From positions 540,305-604,304 of the forward strand of contig BCHH01000001.1 in the NCBI GenBank assembly GCA_001599595.1: a stretch of DNA of 64,000 nucleotides, written 5' to 3'. A model generated the notes under the pieces. It searched no databases and was not told the origin of the DNA. It was given only the letters and a program-made list of their open reading frames with translations. This DNA comes from Beverwykella pulmonaria (Eukaryota > Ascomycota > Dothideomycetes > Pleosporales > Melanommataceae). A program made the position numbers and the translations under genes. Positions 44,429-57,668 of this stretch are shown here, one piece after another; within the stretch, counting starts at the first letter, position 1, and each line of letters begins with the position of its first letter.

Positions 44429-46566
44429 TTAAGTCAGCCGCACACTCTTGTCTTTGATGGCTTCCCAATCTTTCCTTCCAAACGGCAGATACCTATCCGA
44501 ATCCGGGGGCAGCCAATATATCTTGTCGTCCCCCGTCACGAGATCCGGATTCACGCCCTCTCTCTTCAGTCTCCCCTTCTGAATCTTGAGGGTCCCAGTA
44601 TACTCGAGCGCTGGCGTCACCCGAAGGAACAACGGTACGGCATAGCCTGGAAGGCTCGCCCGCGCATGCGTTGCCAGAGCCTGAAAGTCAAACGTGGATT
44701 CCGTGACTCCATCCGCCATGACGATGCTGGCCGCCCCCACTCGTCCGTCGTAGCCTGGGACTGCGACGCCGTATACGTTCGTCTCGGCGATTTGATGGAA
44801 CTCGCCCATCATGTCGGCGACTTCGTTGGTGGAAACGTTTTCGGATTTCCAGCGGAAGGTGTCGCCCAGGCGGTCCACGAAGAAGACACGGCCGTCGTGG
44901 TCTTGTCGCATCATATCGCCGGATTTGAACCATCTAGAATATCATTAGCCACATGCATAATATTCGCACCTTCTCGGATGTTAGTAAAATATTTGGACTT
45001 ACAGATCTCCTTTCTCGAACACGTCGCTGATCCTCCGGTTAACCGTCGCCTGGTCATTGTTGTAGTACCCGGGAACCCCAGCCAGCACCTCTGGAGTCAG
45101 CTTATGTAGTACCTGTCCTGGCTCGTTCACTCCACATCGTATCGCAAACCCATTCTCGTCTCGCATGATATCCTCCGTATCGACATCCATCTTTACTCGG
45201 ACTTCGTTGTCGCCGTACCGCCAGTTCCACAGGGCCCCACGAAGCCCGATCGTGTGTGCAGTAAACGGACCGGAGTTGCGATTAAAGGTCGCACCGAGGC
45301 CGTCCGTGGCTGCATACAACTCGTTGATGATGGGGATGCCGAACCGCTCGCGAAAGTGCTCCCAGACATCGGGCCTCATGCCGTTGCCCCAGGCTACCTT
45401 GACGCAGTGCTTGCGCTCGTACTCGTTTGGAGGACCATTGACGAGGTACCGACATAGCTCTCCGACGTACTGGAGAATGGTTGCGCGCGATTTGGCAACC
45501 TCGGGCCAGAAGGTTTTATGGCTAATGTTTCTCGTCAGCTTATCATTGACCATGAGATCACCTCAGTGGAAGTGTACCTGAACTTCCGCCCCAGGACGAT
45601 AGTGCATCCAGCATGGATAGCCGGTGTCGTGCAAAGCCCATGGGCAGCACCATGATACAACGGCATGCACGTATAAATCCTGTCCTCGGGTTTCAGGCCG
45701 AGATACCTCGCAGTGGTGAACCCAACGAGCAATTCCCGGCCGGTTGTCATGATCACGCCTTTGGGCAACCCCGTGGTACCAGATGAATAGATGATGCCCC
45801 GGACAGACTCTATAGGAACATTCTCGCGTCGCGATTCCGGGATCGGCGTATCATCCTTTAGCGATGCAAAGAAGGCCGGATCGTAGTACTGGATCTTCAC
45901 ACCCAGATCTTCCAATTCAGGGCGGCTAGGCTCAACATTGTTGCGGACGTCGGAGTCGGTAATTAGGTATCTGCTTTCGCAGATCTGGATATCGCCATCA
46001 GCAATGCTCTCTCTGGTTTCGATCCAGTGCCCCAAAGAGCGTTGTGAAAAGAGACATCTTACCTTGACACAGTGCACTAACCCCGCTCCCGTCAAATTCC
46101 AATTGACAAAACTCGTAATGGCGCCAATCGCATCGAGCGCAAACCACAACAACAAATACTCTGTGCTATTTCCGCCATCAATTGCCACCACCTCTCCAAC
46201 CTCGATCCCCAAATCCTTCATCAGCCAATTCCCAACTCTGATAATCCCATCGAAGAACTGCCGGTACGTCCATGTGCGCCCCTCGAAGATGAGAAAAGGG
46301 TGGTGAGGGCGTAGGCGTAGGGCTTGGTCCTCAAGGATATGGTAGGTTAGAACACGTTTTTGGATGACGCGAGAGGTCAGGAAGTCAATTTGCGCTTGGT
46401 TGGGGGATAGACCGCCGGCTCCAGAGCGGAGGTCGTGTGCGATGTGGTGTTTGGCATTAAGGTAGGCAGTTAGGGCCGCGACGGCGGAAGCACCGGCAAG
46501 GATGGGGACTGCGAGTGTGAGGCTGGGGGTTGAGATGGGAGGAAGGAATTGGAACTTACGAGCCAT
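44429..46566 (-). CDS. FAT1: Fatty acid transporter / very-long-chain acyl-CoA synthetase
   Basis: Exons 46566-46063, 45984-45578, 45521-45003 and 44933-44429 give 644 residues with consistent phases. The protein activates long or very-long-chain fatty acids to CoA thioesters and couples this to uptake. An N-terminal membrane helix (LAVPILAGASAVAALTAYL) is followed by the adenylate-forming domain. The AMP-binding motif is YSSGTTGLPKGVIMT, and later blocks are NELYAATDG and WFKSGDMMRQDHDGRVFFVD RLGDTFRWKSENVST. The FAT-type C terminus is also present (GTLKIQKGRLKREGVNP). The first intron is 78 bases and in frame, so its retention would not break the protein but would insert 26 residues. Confidence 0.92.
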
Positions 46567-47382
46567 ACTCTAGGTTTCGAGGCTGGGGAGGTACGTATAT
46601 ACTCTGTCCTCTCTGTTGTTGACCACAATTTCAAGCTCGAGAAAGCTTCAATCTATTCTACGAAACTGTATTCTCGCCTGTGGATTTCAGTCCTCGGTCT
46701 CAACGGCGAGTTCGCATAAAGGAAGACATGAGGAAGTAAGTCATCGTGCCCACCGACCGCACGACCAACTTTTGTTCCTTTCCACGCACTCCCGAGCTAA
46801 TTACACCAACTCACATAAGCTAATGGAGGGGTTGCTTGCCTAAGGGTGCGACGAAAGCTCCGAGGTTGATGTTGTCGAGTCAGCGAATGATGTTGTGCTG
46901 TGGCCGACGCGCCGACGACAGATCCCCCACGTTTCTAAATGAGGAATAGTGCGATGCGGGGAGTGATTTCCGGGTTTGGTGTGGGACATTTACAGTTGTT
47001 GATTGTTTTGTTTAGCTCTTTGTAGTTTGGAGGATGTAAGGTTTAGGTCATGCTGGTAAAATTGATGCTACCATTCTGAGCGAAGGGTTTGGTTTGACTC
47101 TTCTTTTTGCTCTCTTTTTTCCCCCTCAACTCTTCAAGTTGCCTTCTTCTCCTTATCTTCTCCGTCTTTTCTTAATTTCTTCCTTCAGTGTCTTGTTCCG
47201 TTCATTGGGTGCACATAAGAAGCACAAACGTCCATTTCTCGTCCTTGTTCTCCCTCACAAACATCTCACAATCCTGCCAGGAATCTTGAATCCCAAACAG
47301 TATACACTCCATGCCACCCATATTACCACGTCAACCCCATAGAGTCACCCTTGTTCAGCGCACCCAACAGCAATAGCGAAAT
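46567..47382. other. Intergenic region
   Basis: Promoter of the fatty-acid transporter gene (minus) and 3' flank of the dehydrogenase gene. Pyrimidine-rich at 47090-47180. No gene recognised. Confidence 0.45.
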
Positions 47383-48899
47383 TTACATGTAGGGCGCCAC
47401 AACCCTCTCACAAACCTCCCACAACTTCTTCGCCCTCCCCTCTCCGCCTTCTTCCACAGGCTTAATAGCATTCTGCAGCGCGGTGTTGTAGGTCCCGATG
47501 CGGCCCCAGGGGATGATGTATGCACCGTTCTTGGCGGGCGTAATATCGGGGGAAAACGCTGGGGAGCCCATTAGCACAACGCAACGTGGGCTACTGGGAA
47601 ACAGGGAACAGTGGAAGAGGGGGTACATACCAGCAAACAACTCGGTGTACCCGCCTAAATGCACAGGATACAAGATAAGCTTCACCGCCAAGCGCTCGAG
47701 AAACAGCAAATCGCGGGTGAGTTCTGAGTGCAGATTTCCGGGGTTGAAAGACTGGGTATTCTAGTCAGCATCAACAACCTCAATCTCCCCTTTCAATCCA
47801 AAATGCAAATAAACATATACATACGTTGGAAATAATCCCATCGTCCCCCCATCGCCTCGCCGCCTCAACGCCCAGCATAACATTAGCCGCCTTACTCTGC
47901 CCATACATAACCCCACGTGTCCCACTCCCATCCACTTCTCCCTCCTTGAACACAACGCCGCCCTTCGGTGCGACGAGCTCGACCGCTATGCTCGCCGCCC
48001 AACTTACGCGCACGGTCCCCGTCTCCGCGGTCTGCGCTGTCTTCTTCAGCAGAGGGTACAAGAGAGACGTGAAGAGGAAGGGGCCATAAATGTTCGTCGC
48101 CGTCTGCGCGTCGTAGTTTTGGGGCGATTTAGATCCCTCGGGCGGCGTCATGATGCCTGCGTTGTTGAGGAGGACGTCGAGGCGCGATTCTTTGGTAAGG
48201 AATTCTGTAGCGGATTTCTTGATTGTAGGCAGGTTTGCGAGGTCCAGGTGGAGAAACTCTAGACGACCGCGAGAATTGGGAAATTGGCTTTTGAGGGCAG
48301 CAATGGCAGACACGGCTTTATCTGGGGAGCGGCCAGCGATATACAAAGTCGCGTTCTTGGAGTACAGAAGTTTTGCGACCTCGAGCCCGATGCCCGTGTA
48401 CCCACCAGTGATAATGTGCACCTATCGAAAGACATTAGTTGTCGGCGTAGAGATCAGGGGAACACCTGTGGAGGGGCTGGTGGATAGAGCATCATGAGTG
48501 GAAGGATGGAAGCTGAGCTTCATCCTTTGCTAATACGTGGCTGCGCCAGGAGTGTACGGGTTGTGAGAGGATGGGAAGGAATTGAACAAAGAGTGAGTGG
48601 GGAGGAAAATGGCACGATAACCCACTATCACATCTCGCGTGAAAGCCCTCAATAACAATAAGCACCGCCATCTTGGGCCAGTAGACAACCAAACCGCATC
48701 CCAATTCCTCACTCCATCTCTTTCCCAATTCCTCCTCCCCACAGCGTGCAGAACAGGAAACGAAAAGAAATTAGAAAAAATTAATAGACCAACTCACCTT
48801 CCCAGTTTGATCAGGCAATTCCTTCTCCGTAAACGTCGGCTTCGGGATGAAATAAGTCTGGTCCCAGAGCACGGCGAGGAGGCTGAGGAACTGGCCCAT
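47383..48899 (-). CDS. Short-chain dehydrogenase/reductase (retinol-dehydrogenase-like)
   Basis: Four exons (48899-48798, 48421-47825, 47751-47631, 47558-47383) give 331 residues. Exon 1 gives an N-terminal hydrophobic segment (MGQFLSLLAVLWDQTYF) and ends at TGK. Exon 2 continues with the cofactor site TGGYTGIG, then NNAG, a serine on the expected strand (RVSWAAS) and the catalytic YGQSK. PGNLHSEL follows. The first intron is unusually long for this window (376 bases), although both ends and phase are good. A membrane-anchored oxidoreductase of the retinol/WW-domain class is likely; substrate unknown. Two 25-bp direct repeats lie 70-130 bases upstream of its start. Confidence 0.85.
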
Positions 48900-49783
48900 G
48901 ATGCTTCTGCTCTAAAATGCTGAATTCGTTGACTATTGTGGGTTAGCGGACACTTATATGTCTGAGCAACTGTGAGGTTGGAGGTGAAACGAGGATTGCT
49001 GTGTCACTGTAAGGTTGGAGGCGAAACGAGAACTGAGGGCTAGAAGGGTACTTGCTTTTAGAGGCTGACTGTAGTTGTGTGTTGTGTACAATGTTGACCG
49101 CAAAGATATGGTGGTGGTTCGATGGCAGTACAGTCGAACCTCGTTAGTGCGATATTGATAATATTGCGCTAGCAATAGGATTAGACCTAGTACCTTCCAA
49201 ACTAATCCTAATTTCGTCTATATCAAGCCTAGTACCTTCTAGATTGAGCCTAGTACACGAATATTACAATACTGCGATACAAAAAACCACATCGCACTAA
49301 CGAGGTTTGACTATATAACATGAGGTACATATGTAATATACAGCTTCTATATCGTACGTATCAATTTGCAAACCGCGTTTTTGAGTTATCCCATTGCTCT
49401 GTAAACGTCCAGGACGAATAACGATCCAAAAAAATTGTCCGTGTGGTCTGTGCGCTAGGAGGGTATTTGCTTTGATCAGGGGTTCGTTGGAATAATTCCC
49501 TTTGTGGGAGTGTAGTCAATGATGTGGAAGCAATGTGCATGAATCGCTGAAGTAGAAAAAAGCAAATGGGGAACATTTGTTTGTAGATGAGCTAAATGAG
49601 GAAGGACGCTGATGATGATGGACGGACGAGTTACGGAGTTGCAACTCACCAGCTAGGCTCAAGATTGTTTCAATTCAGTGCTACATGATATCCAAGATGG
49701 AGAATGACCCAAACCCCCGGGCGATACCGAATAACACCTTTCCATGCCATGACCAAACGCCTCTACCCATGCAAGTCAAATCT
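48900..49783. other. Intergenic region with promoter repeats and a MITE
   Basis: Two near-identical 25-bp direct repeats lie at 48969-48993 and 49006-49030, in the upstream region of the dehydrogenase gene. A MITE occupies 49131-49313. The remainder is the 3' flank of the sorting-nexin gene. Confidence 0.6.
49131..49313. mobile_element. 183-bp MITE, pogo/Fot1 (Tc1-mariner) type
   Basis: About 23-bp terminal inverted repeats (left CAGTCGAACCTCGTTAGTG, right its reverse complement with two or three transitions) flank an AT-rich core. TA dinucleotides flank both ends, as in Tc1-mariner insertions. It has no coding capacity. The differences between the ends are transitions, consistent with RIP. 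Confidence 0.8.
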
Positions 49784-52700
49784 TTACCTGGCCGAAATAT
49801 CCGGGAAGAGGACTTGAATCAACTCGTCAAGCAGCGTAAAGGCAAGATGCGTACTATCAAATCATTAGCACAATTCTCCTCTCAGCCCTTTAGAAAGAAA
49901 TTACCCACTTGAGTCTCTGATTATTCACCGTAGCACTCAACCTCTTACTTGCCATCTGCGCATTCGCTCTCCCCACGACCGACGATGCTAATTCCGGCAC
50001 CAACGTCGCCAACACCACATTCGCTTCCTTCCTGCTCTTCGTCCGCTCTGCAGCTGTCCTTTCTACCTTCGTCTGCATTCTCCCATTAGGCCACATACTG
50101 TCTTTGAGTGTGTCGATGTACTTGACGATATTGTCTTCGGACAGGAAAGTAGCGAACTGATCGCGGACTTTTCGCTCGATGGTACCGCCGAGGAGTTGGT
50201 GGAGTACAACTACAACAGCGCGGCCGCGGAGCCAGTTATTCTCGCGGTTGAGCTCGAAGGTTTCGAGGAAAAGATCGCAGATTGGTTTTACGAAGGGCTC
50301 TAGTTCCTTGTTTTCGAAGGCTAGCAGTTCAGCCTCGGCTTCAGCATCCGAATTCGGGTCGACAGCTAGGACTGCAGAGGCAGACAAATGCGGAGTTGTT
50401 GCTCCACCATTAGACGCGAGTTGGTTTGTCGCAGCTGAGATGAGGTTTTGACCTGCAACTGAGAGTTGGTCGAGCACCGGGATGTTGCCAAGGAATTCTT
50501 CCATGCCGTCGGCAACGGAGTTATAGATGCGGGTAACGAAGTCGCGCCCATCTACACCCTGTGCTGAATTAGGATCTGTAGACGAGATGGCTTGTTGTGA
50601 AAGGAAAGCGCGTAGTTCGCGGCTACGACAGACTGCTGGTATGAGGAGGAGTTCCTGGACTTGGTCAATAAAAATCTATGAAAACTCAGAAAGGATGGCA
50701 TACTCTAAGATACTTCTCTAGACCAAGCCTCCGCTTTTGCAGGAAATCTTTCTGCAGTTTGAGTACCATCTGCCGGCGAGGGAACTCTAGATTCCGGACG
50801 GGAGGAAACTTTGTGCGCAGACGTTTATGGAGTTCGTGAAACTCGCTATATCTCCGCGTGATAACCCATGCTGCGGCAGGCATCGAATCACCGGCCCGCC
50901 TGCGGACTTCAATCACATCTATGGCAAACCATCAGTATGTGGCTCTACGACGTGGATCGGGGTAACTTACACATAGCATACTCTTTACCATCCTCTTCAT
51001 TGCCGACCATGATAGACTGTATGAACACAGTCGCCCGGCCGTATAGGCTGTTGTCGCTTTCTTGGACAATGTACTGCTGTCGTTGCAATTCTTTCCTTTG
51101 AATCTCGCGCTGCAGACTAAACTTAGATTTGCGTAAAATCCGAAGTTCAGCGGCATTGTTCGTGAGTTCGGCTTTGGTGGTCAAAGAATCGACAATGGAT
51201 TCCTGCATGACTAGGCGTTCGATTTCTGAAGTGAGGGTATCAATTGCCTCGGCCAGACCCAAGTCACCAGGGGCTGCCTCATGAATCTCCTCAACGTCTG
51301 TCTTCTCGTTCGCACTCGTGTCCTCAACTTCATCCTCGAGGAATCTATCCTCGTCACCAAAAAGATCATCCTTGAAAACACCAAGGGTCCTTGGCTCGCC
51401 AACAAGTCCAAGCGACGCTATGCTTGGCTTATCTCGATGGCTCTGCATCATCGTGGGAGTCGGAGACATGGTCCGAGGCAATTCCATAGAACCTTTCATT
51501 GAGTCGTTTTCTTGGGGAGAGCTTACACTTGGATCATAGAACAATGAGCTTTCAGGCTCGTCGCCCATGATATCACTCAAAGCAGCCTGCATCGCATCGA
51601 CGACACGGGCGTCGTTGCCATTCGGTCGTGCAGTCCCAGAATCGGAGTCCAGGCTCGCTGTTGAGCGCGCCATGACGTCGCTGTCGTAATCATCATCGAA
51701 CAAGGGTGCTCGAAATGGTGCATTTCCATCCAGCGAGCGACGCGGGGGATCATTTTCAGTAATCTTACCCAGAGTCTTGAGGTCAGACGACGAAGCCACA
51801 GCTCTACGTAGATCGGGTATTTGAAGAGACTGCTTCGGCGTTGACTGGGTTCGATTCAGTTTCGGGGGTGCCGGTTGTGGGGGGCTGTTGTCTAGTGTGT
51901 GCGTCATGAGTCTAGTTTTGACTGGGCTCTTATCTGTATTCGCAGCTTCATCCATGGCAAGCCACTTGTAATACAGGTTCGATCTCTTAAATCTCCGAAA
52001 ATGAGGCTCCTGCAGTTCATCGTATACAGCTGTCTGTGCTTGTAGTAGAGAGCGTCGTGCGTTATAATATTGCTGAGGTGTTGCAGCTCGGCCTGCTCTG
52101 AGGAATTCTGCCACCACTTTACGCGCTTCTGGAAGTATCTTGAGCTCAGGTTTTGAGAGGTATGCTTCGTTGATTTGTGCAAGATCGGCTCGGTCGGAGT
52201 CTGTCCAGGCAGGCAAGGAGCTAAGATGCTCGACGGGTTCGTCGGTATCTTGTTCCAAAGGGTTTCGGAAGCCATCGATGATGATCCAGAATTGTACCAG
52301 CTGCATCAGGTTGGCTTGATCCATGAATTCCATAAAACATGATAATCCCGAAGCATCATACAGCACCTCCCGCAGCGAAGCATTTTCAAATTTCGACGTT
52401 GTTCGCTTATGCTTGGGCTTCTCTTGGGCTGCGACCTTTGCTCTGACTGAGCCTCCAGCTCCCAAGTTTGCAACCTTCTGATCCAAAATTTTCCTCGCGG
52501 TTTCCAGGCGGCGGAGATAGATTGGGTCTTGCCCTTCCACGGCCGAGTCTCTCCGCAGCTGGCCTGAAATTTCGCTTCGGAAGCGTCGAGCGTCTGCCAA
52601 GGTGTTGGTCTGCCTGATTGCACGGATGAATCGTTCAAACTTTCGCTCATTGTCGTGAGGCGAGAGCTTTGGAAACTGGACATTTCTCGGTGTCTTTGGT

Positions 52701-53683
52701 GAGGGAGGGGCATGCTCGTCGAGAGCAGCGCGAAGTTTGCGCACCGTTTTTCGTTCCTGCAGCAGCGTTCGACCCTTGCAAATGTTAGTATTTCAACTCT
52801 GCTGTAGGTGCAATGGTCTTACATATCCCTCCATCAACTGATTCCATGTGTCTGGATCTGCGAGCATTTGCATCACAGGAGCAAAGATGGCGCATGCAAC
52901 AATTTCTTTGATTAGGACGTTCACTGCAGGGCTGGTCGTCATGTTTCTAGGCATGACCTTGGGCAATAATCGGGCGACTATGCTGCGTAAATGCTGCTGC
53001 TGTATAGACTTAGTATCCGCATACGCCAACGACGCCGCTGGGTGCAATCGGCCATCTTTGTACTTGGCTGCAATGGCCATATTAAGCTCTTCCGATTCCG
53101 TAACACTGCGAGACAGCTTTCGACCGCGAACTACACGCTCTGCTTCGTATGACGCTTTGAGGTGGTCGGTGATGAGGGGGATCATCCTCGACACAACCGT
53201 CTCCACCATGTCCACAGCCAGTATCCGATCTCTTATATCGCCCAAGGCCGCCCGCACAGCACGATCGACCTCATTTACGAATGTCGGACTCTTGCTTATA
53301 TTGCCGTACCAGCCCTTCACAAAGTCCCGCAGTATCAGGCCGACCAGAACGTCGAGGCTGTCTGATATGAGGAACGACGGGCCGTAGAGTGGCTCCATAT
53401 CGTACATAGTCCTCTTCGTCAACGCTTCTCTTTCAGCCTTCCACTTCGCCGGCGCAAGGAAGGCGACATGGCGCGGTCCGTAATTGGTCTCGGGGGTATC
53501 CACCTCCTCTTTCGGCCAGGCGGTGGTAAGGGTCAGCCATGCTTGGAGGGCGAGGGTTGCCGTGACGCCGCCGACGAAGGCATAGGGTAGGAAGCGGAGG
53601 CTAGGCTGCCAGTGGGTGAGGTAGCCCCAGGCAATGAAGACGGCGACGGCGGCAAGGACTACATCTCTGCGCTTCAGGGCCAT
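49784..53683 (-). CDS. MDM1: Mdm1/Snx13-like sorting nexin (TM-PXA-RGS-PX-nexin C)
   Basis: Five exons (53683-52823, 52774-50971, 50918-50704, 50654-49909, 49853-49784) give 1231 residues; introns are 48-55 bases. Such proteins tether the endoplasmic reticulum to the vacuole/lysosome. In order: two N-terminal membrane helices (VVLAAVAVFIAWGYLTHW and the next), a PXA domain (DSLDVLVGLILRDFVKGWYG), an RGS domain (LREVLYDASGLSCFMEFMDQ), and a long disordered Ser-rich linker. Then come a coiled coil, a PX domain (RRYSEFHELHKRLRTKFP) and a nexin C domain (RAVVVVLHQLLGGTIERKV). The ending is LLDELIQVLFPDISAR. The start was set at 53683 (MALKRRD); the frame is open upstream but unlike the family. 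The third intron uses the CAG at 50655, which restores the expected KYLR-ELLLIPAVCRSRE sequence. Confidence 0.92.
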
Positions 53684-56202
53684 AGTCGTGCGGGTAGCGC
53701 CCGATCCGGCATCTTGGTTGGGCGCGAAGACGTGTGAGGTCGTGGGCTGCTTTGGCCTGTTCCGCCGCCATTGCGTGTTACCCGCACGGACCACCGAAAT
53801 AAAATGCCACAAGTCTGTACACTTACTCCTCACTCTCCCTGCACAGCCCTGGACTCTTCAATTCTCCATCCCCATTTTCAGGGCCTTTGGTGGTGGGCCC
53901 GGATTTCGAGATGCTGCTCGTGCAAACTCTGAGCGGCACTTGCCAGCTCCGAACCTACTACTACCTACGCACTATCGATCAGACCTTCAACCATCACTCA
54001 CCCGTCTCATCTCGAATCGCCTAGTAAGTCCACCCCATTCACATCTTTCCACGAAAGTGTTATTCAAGTTAAGCCGATACACGCCTGGAAGATAATACAT
54101 CAATTGGTATCACGCAGACAGTTTCTTCAGCTTTGTGAAATTGTTGGTTCAGCAACTCACCATCAACAACAGGGGCGCACTAGGATTGTCGACCACTCAG
54201 AAGACAATTAGCATTTTAAGCAAACGGAAAATTCGCTTTGCACTCGATAGTTAAATGGGGGATTTGAACTGCGATCCTCAACCTTACAAGTGAGGAATGC
54301 ACCGCGGATATCCATCAGTAACGCAGCCTCGAAAATGTCCAAATTTTTGGAGATAGTCGGCGGAAGAATAAACAACCACATTACTAGAAGCATATGGTTT
54401 AGTTCCTGTGCAAAAAATAAGGGGGCTCACAGGTTGATGCAGAGGTCGACTCTGAGCCGTGTAAAAGCAGATTGTGGGCTATGCACTGTCACTCTAGTGA
54501 ACAGATAAGCGAGTCTGAACAAAATTCCTTCAGCGTCGAGTTTAGGAATCATCGTGCAGCAATTCGAGTTCATTTTCAGACCGTGGGATGAAGGCGGCTT
54601 CTCCTCAGCTCGTCCTGATGAGTACCCTACCACCGAGGCAAGTATTGCTCTCCGTTTCCATATCGTGTGGAACTTGAAGCTTTGCATGTGCAAAAGCAAT
54701 CATAACCTGCATACACAAAGAAGTAAACATCACCTGCATACTCTCCTGGAAGATATCGTCGGGCCCTTTTTGTGGAGCGGACGCCGAGCGCCACGTGATA
54801 GATCTAAACCATCCATCTGGTAGTTCACCTGCACCAACTCACAATCAGTCATGCTTCACCAGACCCATCGAGAACTATAGACTAACCTCGTTCCAGTGTG
54901 TCCGCATAATGGCGTACGTTGCCCGTAGCCTCGCACCCCAAGGTAGGGTCCACGCGGGTTGACAGTTTCAGCAACAATGCATATGGCATGAGGATGGCGA
55001 CACTTCAACCAACCTATCTGCGGTTCCAGCGTCCTGCTATCTCCCTTGAAGGCCTAGCTCTCCTTCCATCCACTATAGGATGTGATGTGTATCTCTTCTC
55101 TCGAATATCCTCTTCAGCTCTACTCCAGCTGCCGCCTTCTAAGAACGCAGAATTATCAAAATCATTGACCTATCAAAGCATCCAGGTGACGAACCACAAC
55201 ACAATACATACGTACGCAAGAGCACCAGGTTGACAGCCTCGTTGAATAGCATCATTCCGATGCCCAGGGCCTTGGTATCAGAGGCCCCCCCACGAGATCG
55301 TATCTTCACGCAGAGTCGGTATCGGAAACCTAGAAGAAATCTCCACAGCGACCAATGGCTAGCGCATGTCAAAAATGCTTTTCCTCATCCTCCCTTCCCC
55401 ACAGACTTCCCCACTAACGACATCTATATGTATCTGCATCCGCTTCAGGCAAAGTGCATAGACAGTGGCGGAATATTGTTCCTGCGTTCTGCATCGCACA
55501 GAAGCGAAAGTGGCTTCAAATTTCTAGAACATGATCTTATGTTGCTTATTTTTCGCTGGAGGACTTCAAGAGTTGGTTCAGATACTGGTGCTGGAGGGGG
55601 GATGGGGGGGGAGGAATTATCCATGCCCCAGTTCGTGCCAGACCCACAACTGTCAACACGTCCCGACCCGCACCGAATTGCGAGTCCAGGGACATGAGAC
55701 AGCTTCCTTCCACAGGATCAAGGGTATCCCACCCCATCCGGGGCGGCGTGGGAGGCATCGTCTATTTTCGACATCTTCGCTCTAGACTGTATTTGGGACC
55801 GGATGAGGCGTCGCTGTCAAAAAGCGATGCCGGAAAGTAAATCCAACGTCTTGGGTTCAACCCAAGAACTGCCGCAATGAATACGGTTGCCATCAAATAT
55901 TCAGTCCATTTGTGGGATGGCTCTATCTCTTCTACGAGGAAAACAGGCCAGGGGTCCATGTTTGCTTTTTTTTCGCTTCCAACCGTTGGAGATAAGCCCG
56001 TCGCGGTCAGACTATATTGGTGACCCAAGTGTTTTATTCTTTCAGGTGCGTGCAAATGGGGGCAGTTCATGATAAGGTACCTGCAGATGAATGAGGGCAA
56101 GGAGAATAGCAGAGGTTTGAGAAGTCCACGGCATAATTTATTATATGGCTTCTCCGCGGCCTTTTCATCTGTTTCAGTCTCGTTAATTTTATCCACTACA
56201 AA
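53684..56202. other. 2.5-kb gene-poor stretch
   Basis: It holds the promoters of the sorting-nexin gene and of the receptor gene. A tRNA-Thr-like remnant is possible on the minus strand near 54252-54315. Open frames elsewhere show no domains. Confidence 0.4.
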
Positions 56203-57668
56203 ATGGTCGCTCTCTACTTGGATCGGCAATGGCCGGAGGTTCCTTTCTCATTTTCTCGAAGGATGGTGCTTTCCGCACCTATTGCGTCCCATCAGGTTCG
56301 CACGCTTAACCAGGTCATCCTCGCGGTTTCGGTGTTCAGTATTATTGGGGCAGGATGGATTATCCTAAGTTTCTGTGTAAGTGAAAATCATCGTTTCTAT
56401 CATGTCTCGGTATACTAACATTAGGACAGTTGTTCAAGCAAGTCAGAACCTTTCGCCATCAACTCATTCTCGGCTTGGCACTCTCCGATTTCTGGATGGC
56501 TGTCAACTTCCTCACGTCCTGCGCAATTAATTTGTCTGGAAACATACTCTCGGAGCCACCACAGAAAAGGGTCTGCAGTTTCAATGGATTCATGACTCAG
56601 TTATTCGTTGTCCAAAGTATGTTCACATGGTCGTGTCAAAACTACTTTCTTGGCATATGCTGACGCGAATTGCAAGCCGACTACTGGGTGTTATTAATCG
56701 CCGTCTGTACCTATCTCATACTTGCGAATCACAAACATATGTCTGCGTGGATCCAGGATCATAGAATCGTTCTATGGTGCCTTCCCTGGGGTCTCTCAAC
56801 CTTGTGGGCGGCGTTGGGTCTGGCCATAACTGGCTATGGCGACATTGGCGCTTGTATGCTCTTTCACTTACACTGTTCTACCTCCAACCCGATCTTACTC
56901 CCCACATATCGTACACGTCTAACGATACTCTAGGGTGCTGGTTCACCTCCGACCGCGTTCGTCTTCTCGTAAACTTCATTCCGCGCTGGCTCATCATCAT
57001 CACCGTCCTCGCACTCTACATGCATCTCTATCGCATAATCTACAAAGCGCACAACCGCTTCATGTCCTTCAACGACGAAACCTCGCCGCAGAACCTCGAA
57101 GCCCACAGTGTGTCCCCAGAAACGGAGTCCGTCTCATCCACCCGCCGCATTGGCCGCCCTTCAATCTCCATGAACATCTCGAGCAAGGACATGCATGTAG
57201 ATGTTGAGGAGCATGGCGAGCAAGTGGGCTCATCGACGCCAGGCCGCACTCATCATCGCCAACCAAGTCCCGTGCTCAAGAAGATGGCGAGGCAGATGAT
57301 GAGCTATCCGCTTGTGTATATGTTGATTTGGACTATTCCTACTACGATCCGCATTTATCAATCTGTCACTGGCAAACCAGCGCCCTTTGCAATTGGCACT
57401 GTAGACAAGGTAAGTCATCCATGCCTCGCTTCCTTCTTTCTTACCTTAGTATGTTTGTATTGAGCTAACGATTGCATAGGCATGCATCGTCATCCAAGGC
57501 TTCGCCGACGCTATCATATATGGTGTCAACGAGACCTCTTTGGCCGTCTGGCGCGACCGTTTCCGCAAATCTCCTCCCACAGCCCCCAACGTTTCCATCA
57601 AGATCGAGCATGAGATCAAGGTGGAGCGGGCGCGGAGAAGTCCCATTCGCGACGACGACAGCATGTAG
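56203..57668 (+). CDS. Git3/cAMP-receptor-like G-protein-coupled receptor
   Basis: Five exons (56203-56376, 56430-56616, 56677-56853, 56934-57409, 57480-57668) give 400 residues; introns are 53-80 bases with consistent phases, the first with a TACTAACA branch site. Seven helices are readable. Diagnostic segments are FRHQLILGLALSDFWMAVNF (second helix), GDIGAWCWF across the third junction, FIPRWLIIITVLALYMHLY (fifth), and ACIVIQGFADAIIYGVNE (seventh). The third cytoplasmic loop is long and Ser-rich. These fit fungal receptors related to Dictyostelium cAMP receptors and yeast Git3/Gpr1-type sensors. The ligand is unknown. An alternative start 21 codons later is possible. Confidence 0.88.

Noticed and set aside
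50676..50703. A 28-base intron in the sorting-nexin gene ending at CATAG
   Set aside because: Too short for a fungal intron. Using the CAG at 50655 gives 49 bases and restores the conserved sequence.
54252..54315. tRNA-Thr-like stretch on the minus strand (CACTTGTAAGG anticodon-like loop, GTTCAAATCC T-loop)
   Set aside because: The T-stem and acceptor stem do not pair and the anticodon arm needs a bulge. At best it is a degenerate remnant; a tRNAscan-SE run would decide.
55762..56229. 155-codon minus-strand frame upstream of the receptor gene
   Set aside because: No domain, overlaps the receptor start, and no supporting splice or promoter signals.
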